From an uncultured Clostridia bacterium (GTDB taxonomy: Bacteria; Bacillota; Clostridia; TANB77; CAG-508): a stretch of DNA of 36,276 nucleotides. The notes under the pieces are model-generated. The model was not told the origin of the DNA, ran no database searches, and saw only the letters and a program-made list of their open reading frames with translations. The stretch covers positions 1 through 36,276 of the forward strand of contig CANQRS010000005.1 of the NCBI GenBank assembly GCA_947626295.1, read 5' to 3'. Within the stretch, counting starts at the first letter, position 1. Each line of letters begins with the position of its first letter. A program made the translations under genes and the position numbers. Below are positions 1 through 10,207 of this stretch, one piece after another.

Positions 1-1271
1 CCACATCCAAGTGTAAGTGATGGCATATTTGTATTGTATATATCTCCAATAGCTCCGTGAGTTGAAGGTGAATTTACTATTATTCTTCCAGCTTTCATTT
101 TTTCTGAAAATTCTAATATCTTTTCCCTATCTTCTGAATGTATAACTGCCGAATGCCCTAATCCTCCAAATTCAAGTAGCTTCTCTGATTTTTCTAAAGC
201 TTCTTCAAAATCTTTAACTATATAATAAGTTAATACTGGACTTAGTTTTTCTTTTGAAAATGGATATTCTGGACCTATTCCTTCTTCATATACAACTAAA
301 ATCTTTGTATCTTTTGGTATCTCAAATCCCGCTTCTTTCGCTATTGTATAAGGACTTTGCCCTGGTATATGTGATTTTAATTTATATTCGCCAGTATCTC
401 TCTTCTCAAACATAGAAACTCTTAATTTTTCTTTTTCCTCTGGATTAACAAAATAACAGCCAGAAGCTCTCATTAAATCCTCAAATTCTTTATAAATATC
501 TTTTTCAACTAATACCGCTTGCTCTGATGCACATATCATTCCATTATCAAATGACTTTGACATTACTAAATCATTTACAGACGTTTTTAATTTAGCAGTT
601 TTTTCTATTATACAAGGAACATTTCCAGGTCCAACGCCTAATGCGGGCTTTCCACAAGAATAAGCATTTCTTACTAACCCTGTTCCTCCTGTTGCTAAAA
701 TTAAATTAACATCTGGATGGTGCATAAGTGCACTTGTTGCTTCTATTGATGGCTCAGGAATCCACAAAATGCAATTTTCTGGTGCACCAGCTTTTATTGC
801 AGCATCTCTTAAAATTGTAGCCGCCTCTACAGAACATTTTTGTGCTGATGGATGAAATCCAAATATTATAACATTTCTTGTTTTTGCTGATATTATTGAT
901 TTAAACATTGTTGTTGAAGTTGGATTTGTAACAGGTGTTACTCCTGCAATTATTCCCACAGGTTCTGCTATTTCAACATAATCATCTTCCTGATTTTCAT
1001 CTATTATTCCAACTGTTTTTTCATACTTGATGCTATGATATATATATTCTGTTGCAAACATATTCTTTGTTATTTTATCTTCATATATTCCTCTTCCTGT
1101 TTCTTCTATAGCCATTTTAGCCAATTCCATATGATGCTCTAACCCTGCCATTGCCATCGCTTTTATTATATTATTAACTTGTTCTTGATTTAGTTTTAAA
1201 TATTCTTGAGATGCAACTTTTGCTTTTTCAACTAATTCGTCTATCATTTGCTTTACCTTTTGGTCTTCCAT
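1..1271 (-). CDS. adhE: Acetaldehyde/alcohol dehydrogenase (AdhE-type) N-terminal aldehyde dehydrogenase domain, partial (runs off window start)
   Basis: Own translation from ATG at 1271: MEDQKVKQMIDELVEKAKVASQEYLKLNQEQVNNIIKAMAMAGLEHHMELAKMAIEETGRGIYEDKITKN...GIIAGVTPVTNPTSTTMFKSI...SFDNGMICASEQAV; acylating ALDH motifs incl. catalytic Cys (MICASEQ). Could be stand-alone EutE-like since the C-terminus is outside the window. Confidence 0.85.
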   Translation of the reverse strand, partial: MEDQKVKQMIDELVEKAKVASQEYLKLNQEQVNNIIKAMAMAGLEHHMELAKMAIEETGRGIYEDKITKNMFATEYIYHSIKYEKTVGIIDENQEDDYVEIAEPVGIIAGVTPVTNPTSTTMFKSIISAKTRNVIIFGFHPSAQKCSVEAATILRDAAIKAGAPENCILWIPEPSIEATSALMHHPDVNLILATGGTGLVRNAYSCGKPALGVGPGNVPCIIEKTAKLKTSVNDLVMSKSFDNGMICASEQAVLVEKDIYKEFEDLMRASGCYFVNPEEKEKLRVSMFEKRDTGEYKLKSHIPGQSPYTIAKEAGFEIPKDTKILVVYEEGIGPEYPFSKEKLSPVLTYYIVKDFEEALEKSEKLLEFGGLGHSAVIHSEDREKILEFSEKMKAGRIIVNSPSTHGAIGDIYNTNMPSLTLGC

Positions 1272-1343
1272 AAAAAATCATCCTTTCCAATTTTTTTCTC
1301 TCATTAGTTTACTCATATTTATCAATATTATTATATTTTTACA

Positions 1344-3054
1344 TTATTTATCTAAAATTTCATATATTACAAAATTATCATCTGAATATATTAAATCATA
1401 TTTTTCCGAATCTGCCTTTTCTATTAACATATTCATTTTAGAACTTTTGTATAATATCAAATGTGTAATACCATATTCTTCAAACACATCTCCATAATAT
1501 CTGCCTATATTTGAACTATCTAAAAAGTCATTAAATATAGTTTTTCCTTGTGAAATCCTTCCATTTGGCGCATTAAATTCTGGAGTATATAAATCTGCTC
1601 TTGAATCTACAAATACTGGTATCCCTCTAAACAATAAATAACTTCCATAATTATATTCATTATACAATTTTATATTATTCACATCTAAATTTTCCAATAT
1701 CCAATCTGCTGCTTCTATTGGATATGTTGAAGGATTAATATCTCTATGCCTTCTGTGTGTATTAAAGTTTTCCACACTATATATAAGTACTGCTGCAATA
1801 ATTACAAAAACAGTAAATTTGTTTATTATGCTTTTTGTAAAGACCTCTACTTTTTCTTTTGTATATATTTCTATTAATTGTACAAATAACCTTGATAATA
1901 CTACTGTTCCCAATAATGCAAACATACTTGTTTGTCTACGAGATATAAACATTAAATAAGAAAGCCCCACCAAAAAGAATAAATCTGAAGCCTTTATCCT
2001 AACTTTAGTAAATGCTATTAGTATTATAAATATTACTATTGTACATAAAATTGGGTTATTATCTGCTAAAGTTAATGGCAAATGTTCATTTATATTGCTC
2101 ATTGTATTACCCTGCAAAGTTAAATAAGTATAAGTATAAGGCACTGTTCCTAAAGGTGTTAAAAATCCTGTAAGTAATGCTATTACTAATATTAAAATTA
2201 GCCATCTTGCATTCGTATTTTTTTCCATCCTAATTTTATAAGCATTTTTTAAATCTTCTTCTCTTTGTTCTTTTATCCTTATATTTTTTTGTTTAATAAG
2301 CTCTAATTTCTTTTCCTGTAATGCTTTTTTCTCTTCTAGCTCTTTATTGCTTCCGCGTTTTCTTATTTTTTTATCTAATGTTGTTATTTTGTCCTTTATT
2401 AATTTTTGTCTAAGTTTATCATATATAAAGAACTCTATTACTTCGCACATCAAATATTCTGCTATATATGGTAAATATATTACAAATGTAAATGGCCAAA
2501 CTGCTACGTGCAAATTAGCAATTAAAATATGCAAGAGCAGTATACAGACCGCATATCTAATCTTCTTATTTTCCAGAAATCTTTCAATATTATATAATAA
2601 TAATATGAAACAAATAAATGTAACTAATTGCGCTCTCGCCGCTATATAACTTTTTAATAAATATATACTTCCTATTGTTACAAAAAAAGAAACCACACTA
2701 CTTTTACTCAATTTTGAATTTACTTTATATATACAAATCCCTAAAATTGCCGCAAACACACAAGTAGATACATATATTCCGTTGCCATCCTCCAAAATTA
2801 TATATTAAATACATACCCACATCATATAACCAATGTGGATATGTATATGGAAGATTTTCGTGCCACGAAAAATGGTCTTGCATATCAATTCCATTTTCCA
2901 TAATTAATTTTCCTACCGAAACTGTGTAAAACGTATCATTTTGTAACATTCTAGGTGAAACTCCTACTGCAAAACATATAATTAAAATAATGGCTATTAC
3001 TTCAAAAATTTTCATTTTATTTTGACTTATTATATTCAAAAGTTTTTTTATCAC
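1344..3054 (-). CDS. Polytopic membrane protein (GT-C/GT39-like, DSRADLY motif), split by a +1 frameshift near 2779-2781
   Basis: ORFs 2725..3054 (N-term, PHWLYD motif) and 1344..2795 (C-term) join as ...YNFGGWQ|GIYVSTCVFAAILG... if one base is skipped; many TM segments. Confidence 0.7.
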
Positions 3055-3066
3055 TTTAAATTCCTC

Positions 3067-3537
3067 CTATTTACTTGTTGAGCCAAATCCACCTTTTCTA
3101 ATTTCTGTAGCATTATCATTATCAACTTTTAAATATTTAGAGAACATAGCTTGTCCTATAGCATCTCCCTTTTTTATGACCATATCTTCATCTTTCATAT
3201 TTATAACAGAAAACATTATATGACCATCATTGTCTTCATTTCCATAATAATCTCCATCAATTACTCCTGTAGCATTTGACAACATTATTCCTTTTTTGCT
3301 AAATCCCGAACTTTTTGCAAATAAATATAAAACCTCGTCATCTTGCATATATGCCTTTAATCCAGTTTTTACAAGTGTAGGCTTCATTCCTTTTTTAAAA
3401 CTTGGTATAACTATATCTTCTGCTGATTCTATATCATAAGCTGCAGAACATTTCGTTTTCCTTTCTGGTAAATTTATTCCCATATTTTCAAATCCTTTTG
3501 CTATTTCAAATCCTCTTACTTTTTCCATTTTTTTCAA
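3067..3537 (-). CDS. dut: dUTP diphosphatase
   Basis: dUTPase motifs: AAYDIES, FAKSSGFSKKGIMLSNATGVIDGDYYG, GDAIGQAMF, C-terminal RKGGFGSTSK. Confidence 0.93.
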   Translation of the reverse strand: MKKMEKVRGFEIAKGFENMGINLPERKTKCSAAYDIESAEDIVIPSFKKGMKPTLVKTGLKAYMQDDEVLYLFAKSSGFSKKGIMLSNATGVIDGDYYGNEDNDGHIMFSVINMKDEDMVIKKGDAIGQAMFSKYLKVDNDNATEIRKGGFGSTSK

Positions 3538-3549
3538 TCCCTTTCTTTC

Positions 3550-4416
3550 TTAAAATTTTCTTTGTTTAACCGCTTCATATAAAATAATTCCTGTTGAAAC
3601 AGAAGCATTTAATGATTTTATATTTCCCATCATAGGAATTTTTACTAAGAAATCGCAATTTTTCTTTACCAATTCACTCATTCCCTTTCCTTCTCTTCCA
3701 ATTACAATTCCTATTGGGCCTCCTAAATCTTGATTAAAATAATATTTTTCTGCATCTACCGCTGTTCCACATATCCAAAGTCCCTTTTCTTTTAATTTAT
3801 TTATTGTTTCTGTTATATTATTTACCCTAGCTATTTTCATATATTCAACAGCTCCAGATGACACCTTATTTACTGTAGCATTTACTGAAGCTGCCCTTCT
3901 TTTTGGTATAATTATTCCATTAACACCAGCTGTCTCTGCTGTTCTTATTATTGCTCCTAAATTATGCGTATCCTCTATTCCATCTAAAATTAATACAAAT
4001 GGAGGTTCTTCCCTTTCTTCCGCACATTTCAATATATCTTCTACTTCACAATATTCAAATGGAGGTACTATTGCTATTACACCTTGATGATTTTCACTTT
4101 GTGCCATTTCTTCTATTTGTCGTCTATCTTTTTCTACTATTACTATTTTTCTTTCTTTTGCCATTGCTATTATTTTATTTATAGAACCATATTTTTCTCC
4201 TTGAGTTACATATATCTTATTTATATCTTTTCCACTTTCTAATAGTTCTATTACAGAATTTCTTCCTTCTACTTGGTCTTGAAAATCCTTTTCTTCTTCC
4301 TCTTCACTTCTTGGGTTAAATCTTCTATCTGCTTTTCTTCTGTCTACAATTCCTCTATTATGTTGTCGTCTTTCTTTTTGCCTTCTTTCTCCTTTTCTTC
4401 TTTCTTCCTTTGCCAT
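3550..4416 (-). CDS. rlmB: 23S rRNA (guanosine-2'-O-)-methyltransferase RlmB / TrmH-family (SpoU) with Arg-rich N-terminal extension
   Basis: VEGRNSVIELLESG, LDGIEDTHNLGAIIRTAETAGVNGIIIPKRRA, GREGKGMSELV, IKSLNASVSTGIILYE. Start placed at ATG 4416 (MAKEERRKGERR) because GGAGGAAAAGT precedes it. Confidence 0.9.
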   Translation of the reverse strand: MAKEERRKGERRQKERRQHNRGIVDRRKADRRFNPRSEEEEEKDFQDQVEGRNSVIELLESGKDINKIYVTQGEKYGSINKIIAMAKERKIVIVEKDRRQIEEMAQSENHQGVIAIVPPFEYCEVEDILKCAEEREEPPFVLILDGIEDTHNLGAIIRTAETAGVNGIIIPKRRAASVNATVNKVSSGAVEYMKIARVNNITETINKLKEKGLWICGTAVDAEKYYFNQDLGGPIGIVIGREGKGMSELVKKNCDFLVKIPMMGNIKSLNASVSTGIILYEAVKQRKF

Positions 4417-4555
4417 ACTTTTCCTCCTTTCCGTTTTTATCTTATACATTATATATTTAAATTCCAAAAAAGACAATAATTTTTTTATTTTTCTTTCTTT
4501 TTTTTATCATTTATGTTATAATTGTTGGATATTATTATTTTATAGGAGGTACTAT

Positions 4556-5278
4556 ATGGATTTTTTAATTGAAATTTCATCTTCATTTTGGTTTGAATGT
4601 ATATTCAAATTAATTCTTGGCTTTTTATTGTCTGGTATAATTGGACTTGAGAGGTCATCTTGGAATAAACCTGCTGGTTTTAGAACACACGCTTTAGTAG
4701 GATTAAGTGCAGTTTTAGTTACACTTTGTGGAGAGTTTATGTCTAAGCAAACAAGCTATGACCCTTCCAGATTATCTGCACAACTTATTTCAGGTATGGG
4801 ATTCATTGGCGCTGGTACTATTTTAAGAGATGGATTTAATGTTAAAGGACTAACTACAGCAGCAGGGTTACTTGCAGTTACTTGTATTGGGTTAAGTATT
4901 GGCTGCGGATTTTATTTAGGTGGTATCCTTACTACACTTATTGTTTATGTTGTTCTATCTTTTTCTTATAAATTTACCGATAAATTAGACCACTTTGACG
5001 AGTTAGAATTTGATATAATTATTACTGATAGTCCCAAAGCCACTTTATCTAATATAGAAAGTATATTAAGTGAATATGATGTTGAAATAAAAAAATTGAA
5101 TAGATTTTCTTCTGATGATAATCTAGTATCTAATACTGAAAAAAACTCAAATTCAGAATTAATTAAAATTATTGCACATTTTAATAAAAGGAATCTTAAT
5201 AAAAATAAATTAATTAGCACAATATCTAGCCTTGAAAATGTAAGAGAAGTTAGTACATTTAATAAAAATCATACATAA
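4556..5278 (+). CDS. MgtC/SapB family membrane protein
   Basis: FLLSGIIGLERSSWNKPAGFRTHALVGLSAVLVTLCGE, GMGFIGAGTILRDGFNVKGLTTAAGL: MgtC signature; RBS TAGGAGG upstream. Only confident + strand CDS. Confidence 0.92.
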   Translation: MDFLIEISSSFWFECIFKLILGFLLSGIIGLERSSWNKPAGFRTHALVGLSAVLVTLCGEFMSKQTSYDPSRLSAQLISGMGFIGAGTILRDGFNVKGLTTAAGLLAVTCIGLSIGCGFYLGGILTTLIVYVVLSFSYKFTDKLDHFDELEFDIIITDSPKATLSNIESILSEYDVEIKKLNRFSSDDNLVSNTEKNSNSELIKIIAHFNKRNLNKNKLISTISSLENVREVSTFNKNHT

Positions 5279-5307
5279 AAAAGTCCTGCTTAACACAGAA
5301 CTTTTTT
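5277..5307. terminator. Bidirectional intrinsic terminator between convergent mgtC and hpf
   Basis: AAAAAAGTcCTG-cttaaca-CAGaACTTTTTT, one mismatch; overlaps the ends of both genes. Confidence 0.75.
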
Positions 5308-5836
5308 ATGCTTCTGGCTCTACTAGACCAAAATTTTTTCCATCTTTTAATTTGTAAATTACATTAACTTTGTTTGTTTCAACATTTGAAAATGCTAAAA
5401 AATTATGATTCATTCTATCTTGTAATTTTAATTTTGCATCTTCTATTGTTAATGGTTTTATTTCATAATAAGAATATTTTATTACTTCGTTTACCACTTC
5501 TTTTCCAGCATCTGCTGAAATTGAATTTAATTCTTTTATTGAACCTTCCTTCATCACTTTATCTTTTTTCGTTTTCGTTTTTCTAATTTGTCCTTCTAGT
5601 ATATCTACGACTTTGTCTATAGATGCGTACAAATCTTTTTCTTGTGCTTCTGCTCTATATCTCTCTCCATTTGCATTTACCAATACCTCTGCAATTTGCG
5701 CATTTCTTTCTGATTTTACAGTCACTTCTGCTAATGATTCTTCGAAATACTTGTCAATTCTCCCCAACTTTCTTTCTACATAATCATTAATTGCTTCTGT
5801 TACTTTAAAATCTTTGCCTATTACTTGTACTTTCAT
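5306..5836 (-). CDS. hpf: Ribosome hibernation promoting factor, long form
   Basis: MKVQVIGKDFKVTEAINDYVERKLGRIDKYF...AQEKDLYASIDKVVDILEGQIRK...; C-terminal dimerisation domain YYEIKPLTIEDAKLKLQ...NHNFLAFSNVETNKVNVIYKLKDGKNFGLVEPEA. Start at 5836 with GGAGGAAT upstream. Confidence 0.95.
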   Translation of the reverse strand: MKVQVIGKDFKVTEAINDYVERKLGRIDKYFEESLAEVTVKSERNAQIAEVLVNANGERYRAEAQEKDLYASIDKVVDILEGQIRKTKTKKDKVMKEGSIKELNSISADAGKEVVNEVIKYSYYEIKPLTIEDAKLKLQDRMNHNFLAFSNVETNKVNVIYKLKDGKNFGLVEPEA

Positions 5837-5880
5837 ATTTATTCCTCCTTTAAGTCTTTTGTATTTAATATTATACATAT

Positions 5881-5907
5881 AAAAAACACTTTTTGCAAGT
5901 GTTTTTT
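5881..5907 (-). terminator. Intrinsic terminator after SNF2 gene
   Basis: AAAAAACACTT tttgc AAGTGTTTTTT, perfect 11-bp stem immediately downstream of the 5920 stop. Confidence 0.8.
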
Positions 5908-5919
5908 ACATATTTTCTC

Positions 5920-8900
5920 TTATTCAAACAAACTCATTATCTCTTCCTTACTAAGTTTGTTAATAAATGATGTTCTTGTATCAAGCATATTATCAATTAA
6001 AACTGCTTTTTTCTGTTGAAGTTCATATATTTTTTCCTCAATAGAATTTGATGTAATAAGTTTATAAACCTGCACATTATTTTTTTGACCAATTCTGTAT
6101 GCTCTATCAGTTGCTTGATTTTCTGCAGATTGATTCCACCAAGGGTCATAATGAATTACCATATCAGCACCAGTTAAGTTTAATCCTGTTCCCCCTGCTT
6201 TAAGAGATATTAAAAATACCTTTATATCTTTATTAGAATTAAATTCTTCTACCAAATTAATTCTTTCATCAACTTTTGTATTTCCTGTTAGTTTAAAATA
6301 TTTTATACCCTTTTCTTCAAGCTCTTTTTCTATTATATCAAACATTGACGTATATCCCGAAAATAATAATATTTTATGACCTGAACTTATTGCATCATTT
6401 ACAATATCTAAACATTGTGTAAGCTTACTACTTTCTCCAGTATAATCTCTTATAAATAGTCCTGGGTGGCAACATATTTGTCTTAATCTAGTAAGTGCTG
6501 CTAAAATTTTTATTTGACTTTTCTCAAATCCAATTTCACTAATTTCATCTGCAACTTCTTGCTTTATTTGTGCTAAATATGCCATATATACATTTTGTTG
6601 TTCATCAGTCATTTGATTATTTATTACTGTTATAGTTTTTTCTGGCAATTCTGTTAATACATCTTTTTTATTTCTTCTTAATATAAATGGCTGTATCAAC
6701 ATTTTTAATTTTTCCATCGCTTTTTTATCTTCTTCTTTTACAATAGGTATTTCATAAATTGTTTTAAACTTTTTATAGCTAAATAAATACCCAGGCATTA
6801 TAAAATCAAATATTGACCAAAGTTCTGACAACGAATTTTCTATTGGAGTACCTGTCAAAGCAAATCGTGCCTCTGAATTTAGTTCTTTTATTGCTTTTGC
6901 ATTTTGAGTTGTACTATTTTTCATATATTGTGCCTCATCTGCAATTATGTACCTAAAAATATAATTTTTTGTCTTATATTTTTCAACATCTCTTTTTAAT
7001 AAATCATAAGATGTTATTAATATATCATATTCTTCTAATTCTGAAATAATTTGTTTTCTTTCTTGCACATTACCTTTAACTACTTTTACTTTCAATTCTG
7101 GTGCAAATTTCTTTATTTCATTTTCCCAATTTAATGTTAATGAACTTGGTGATACTACCAAAGTCGTCTTTCTTTTTTCTGTAGTATTTTGTATATAGTC
7201 TAAAATTATAGATATAATTTGTAAAGTTTTACCTAATCCCATATCATCTGCTAATATTCCACCAAAGTGATACATATCTAAAGCTTTTAGCCATCTAAAT
7301 CCTACTTTTTGATAATCTCTTAAGATTTTATCCATTTCTTCTGGAAGCTTTACATCTTCATTTATATTTTCTCTTTCTAAATCATTAACAATTTTTTGAA
7401 ATTCGTTATTTGTTGATATTTTGCTTATTTCTTGATTTTTTAATAATTCATTCAAATATAATGTTCTATTTATAGGCAATTTTATGCTTTCTTTTTCTAA
7501 TTCTTTATATCCTATATCCATTCCAGTAATCAATTTATCCAAAAATTCAATATCTTTATTTTCTTCTAAGTTTAAAAAACTTCCATCTTTAAGTCTATAA
7601 TATTTCTTCTTTAGATGATATTTATTCATAATGTTTTGTAATTCTTTTATATTTATATCTATTTTGCTTAAATCTACAGATAACAAATTATTTTCGACTT
7701 TTACACCTATTGTCCCAAGTTTTGGCTTCCTTATTTCCTTTGTTTTAAACTTCTCTGTTGCCAATACTTCAAATTTTTGCATATATAATTCTATATCATT
7801 TTCTAAAAAATTATATATCTTTTCTTCTTCTGGCAATATAAATCTTGAATTTTGCACATCTATCATAAATCCTGTTTTTCTTAATATATTAAGACTTTTA
7901 TTTTCATCTAATATGTTTCTAGTACTATTTATTTGTACATCTTCTTCAAGTGGATTAAATTCATCTTTATCATAACAAAATTTTACATCTGCTATAATAT
8001 AATCATTTGCATCATAGTCAAGATATAATTTTACTCCTAATTTTTGAGGCTTATATTTTTCTAAATCTTCTTTGTCTATACTTTCCATATCTATACATTT
8101 TCCAAACTTTGGAATAACTATAGAATATAAATCTCTTATATCTTCTGCAACTAAATCTAGTTCTGAAACATAATTATTTTTTAACAATTCTATTAATTTT
8201 AATACAGTATTTTCTAGTGCCTTATTACATCTATATAATGTAGAATCATCTAATACATAAATATATTTTTTTCCTTTATATATTTGCAAATTATAAATAT
8301 CTTTATTTGCCTTTAACTTATATTGCTCTTTTCCACTTTTTATTAACTTAAAATTAATATCTATATCTTTTTCTTCAAAATTTAAAACATAAGAATTCTT
8401 CCCTATATCTAAATTTATCTTTTTATTTTTTAATATATCAAAAGCTTCATCTATTAAGCCTTCTCCTAATGGAATGCTTGAACAGTTAAATGAACTAACA
8501 TAATAATTATATGCATTCGTATTTTCCGCATTTTTTAACATCTCTGCATATTTCAAAATAAAGTCTAGTATTTCTCTACTATCTTCTTCAAAATTTTCTC
8601 TTATATGTACAAATTCTAACTTGTCTCCATATTTATGAAATTCATTAGTTTTCATTCTTGTATAAAACTCCAATAAATCTCGCATTTTATACATTCTACT
8701 ATTTCCTATTTTGAATTCCAATTTTAATTTTGATTCAAATCTATCAAATACTATTCTTGTATCTATTTTTACATTTTTTCCTGTTTCTACATCTTCTAAA
8801 TTTAATTCTTGAAATTCTTCATTGTATAATGTTGTTACAATCTTTCTAAAACTAGTAATCTTTTTATTATTTTGTTTAGGTTTATTTTCTTCGCCTGTAT

Positions 8901-9216
8901 AGGTTTTATCCCAATATTTGCTTTGTTCAAATTTCATTAAAGTTGCTGCAATATGCTTGCAAGTTCCATATCTTTTATAAAAATCTTCACATTCACATAA
9001 CACTTCTTCTATTTCGCCATTTTTTATATGTATCCTTGTTGTGTATATTCCATTATTTCCTTCAACTTCGCCAGATACTTCAAAATTATTTTTGTCATCA
9101 TAAGTTACTTTTTTTATTTCAACCTTAGCTTCTTTAATAAAATCTTTAGCTCTATATACTCTTGCCTCTCCTGCTTCTTCATATATTTCTTGAGCTATTT
9201 CTTTATTTACTAGCAT
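5920..9216 (-). CDS. SNF2-family helicase with N-terminal SWIM zinc finger
   Basis: SWIM CxCx(n)CxH: CECEDFYKRYGTCKH; SNF2 motifs ILADDMGLGKTLQ, ADEAQYMKN, LTGTPIENSLSELWSIFDFIMPGYL, QSAENQATDRAYRIGQ. Confidence 0.93.
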   Translation of the reverse strand: MLVNKEIAQEIYEEAGEARVYRAKDFIKEAKVEIKKVTYDDKNNFEVSGEVEGNNGIYTTRIHIKNGEIEEVLCECEDFYKRYGTCKHIAATLMKFEQSKYWDKTYTGEENKPKQNNKKITSFRKIVTTLYNEEFQELNLEDVETGKNVKIDTRIVFDRFESKLKLEFKIGNSRMYKMRDLLEFYTRMKTNEFHKYGDKLEFVHIRENFEEDSREILDFILKYAEMLKNAENTNAYNYYVSSFNCSSIPLGEGLIDEAFDILKNKKINLDIGKNSYVLNFEEKDIDINFKLIKSGKEQYKLKANKDIYNLQIYKGKKYIYVLDDSTLYRCNKALENTVLKLIELLKNNYVSELDLVAEDIRDLYSIVIPKFGKCIDMESIDKEDLEKYKPQKLGVKLYLDYDANDYIIADVKFCYDKDEFNPLEEDVQINSTRNILDENKSLNILRKTGFMIDVQNSRFILPEEEKIYNFLENDIELYMQKFEVLATEKFKTKEIRKPKLGTIGVKVENNLLSVDLSKIDINIKELQNIMNKYHLKKKYYRLKDGSFLNLEENKDIEFLDKLITGMDIGYKELEKESIKLPINRTLYLNELLKNQEISKISTNNEFQKIVNDLERENINEDVKLPEEMDKILRDYQKVGFRWLKALDMYHFGGILADDMGLGKTLQIISIILDYIQNTTEKRKTTLVVSPSSLTLNWENEIKKFAPELKVKVVKGNVQERKQIISELEEYDILITSYDLLKRDVEKYKTKNYIFRYIIADEAQYMKNSTTQNAKAIKELNSEARFALTGTPIENSLSELWSIFDFIMPGYLFSYKKFKTIYEIPIVKEEDKKAMEKLKMLIQPFILRRNKKDVLTELPEKTITVINNQMTDEQQNVYMAYLAQIKQEVADEISEIGFEKSQIKILAALTRLRQICCHPGLFIRDYTGESSKLTQCLDIVNDAISSGHKILLFSGYTSMFDIIEKELEEKGIKYFKLTGNTKVDERINLVEEFNSNKDIKVFLISLKAGGTGLNLTGADMVIHYDPWWNQSAENQATDRAYRIGQKNNVQVYKLITSNSIEEKIYELQQKKAVLIDNMLDTRTSFINKLSKEEIMSLFE

Positions 9217-9240
9217 TTCTACAGACGACTCCTTTCACTA

Positions 9241-10077
9241 CTAATTTTTTTCTGGCATATATATAGACTTTGCTACTACTTTAATTCCCATAACATTCAT
9301 TGATGTTAAATTTTCTATTTCTCTTACCGCTTTTCTTTTAAAATTTTTTAAAGTCTCTGGTACATTATACCCATAAACAATTTCTATTTCCATATATATA
9401 ACAGGTCCTTCTGCCATATTTTGAACTCTCGTCTTTAATACTCTATGTACCTCATCTAATTTATTTGCTATATGTTCTGCAATTTGTTTAAATACATTAT
9501 CAGATATAGTAAAATTTCCCAAATAACTAAATGTAGGTCTAATTATTGATTTCTCAGATATATATGGTTTTTGTCCATTTCCTTTTGACTTAAATATTTG
9601 TAATGGGTCTAATAAATACCCCGAAAAATCTTTTTTTATTTCAAATGTTGGAACAGGTATAACGTGTTTTCCTTCTGTTACTCTTATTTTTCTTGCTGTT
9701 TCCATTTCTCTTTCTGTTGCTACATCTGAAATATATATTGTTTCAGAAATAGGCGGTAAATTTAGATTTTGTGCAATCTTTTCTACCATTCCATCTGATG
9801 TTCCCAATATCAATATACTTTTAGCTTGGTATTTTTTTAAAGCTCTTTGGATTTCTTCACTTTCTTTTTTATTTATAAATAACGCTTTTTTTACAGTTTC
9901 TATTTTTGTTGAAGCTTTTTTAGCAGAACTTCCTGCCACTACTTCATTTTCATTTATTAATAATCCGTCATCTATTATAAAATCTATCTTTTTTTCTCCT
10001 GCTACCATTTGTGCCCTATAACTTTTCCCTGTTCCTGATGGGCCTACAAATGCGTATACTTTTATTTGATTTAACAT
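9241..10077 (-). CDS. P-loop ATPase fused to C-terminal Asp23/Gls24-like domain
   Basis: Walker A AFVGPSGTGKSYRA; C-term GNFTISDNVFKQIAEHIANKLDEVHRVLKTRVQN...GPVIYMEIEIVYGYNVPETLKNFKRKAVREIENLTSMNVMGIKVVAKSI resembles Asp23. Start at 10077 after AAAGGATG. Confidence 0.7.
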   Translation of the reverse strand: MLNQIKVYAFVGPSGTGKSYRAQMVAGEKKIDFIIDDGLLINENEVVAGSSAKKASTKIETVKKALFINKKESEEIQRALKKYQAKSILILGTSDGMVEKIAQNLNLPPISETIYISDVATEREMETARKIRVTEGKHVIPVPTFEIKKDFSGYLLDPLQIFKSKGNGQKPYISEKSIIRPTFSYLGNFTISDNVFKQIAEHIANKLDEVHRVLKTRVQNMAEGPVIYMEIEIVYGYNVPETLKNFKRKAVREIENLTSMNVMGIKVVAKSIYMPEKN

Positions 10078-10102
10078 ATTTTCATCCTTTCTCATAACTT
10101 AA

Positions 10103-10200
10103 AATTAAGATGAATATATTTAAACTTAAAGAATAATTGACTTTTATGCTTTTAGTTTATTTGCATATAAAAATCAATTATTCTTTACTTTTTCTTAATT
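10103..10200. terminator. Long nested inverted repeat downstream of GT2 gene (probable terminator / structured intergenic element)
   Basis: AAAGAATAATTGA (10128-10140) pairs with TCAATTATTCTTT (10174-10186); outer AATTAAGA (10103-10110) pairs with TCTTAATT (10193-10200). Confidence 0.5.
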
Positions 10201-10207
10201 ATTTTTA

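Noticed and set aside
3951-4184. Plus-strand ORFs opposite confident minus-strand genes (e.g. 3951, 4273, 5374, 7631, 12144, 16824, 22217, 24608, 32841)
   Set aside because: Leu/Phe/Ile-rich antisense artefacts of AT-rich coding DNA; no RBS or family resemblance.
4508-4530. Possible mgtC promoter (TATAAT at ~4516) or Mg-sensing leader
   Set aside because: A -10-like TATAAT is present but no convincing -35, and the leader is too short for an M-box riboswitch.
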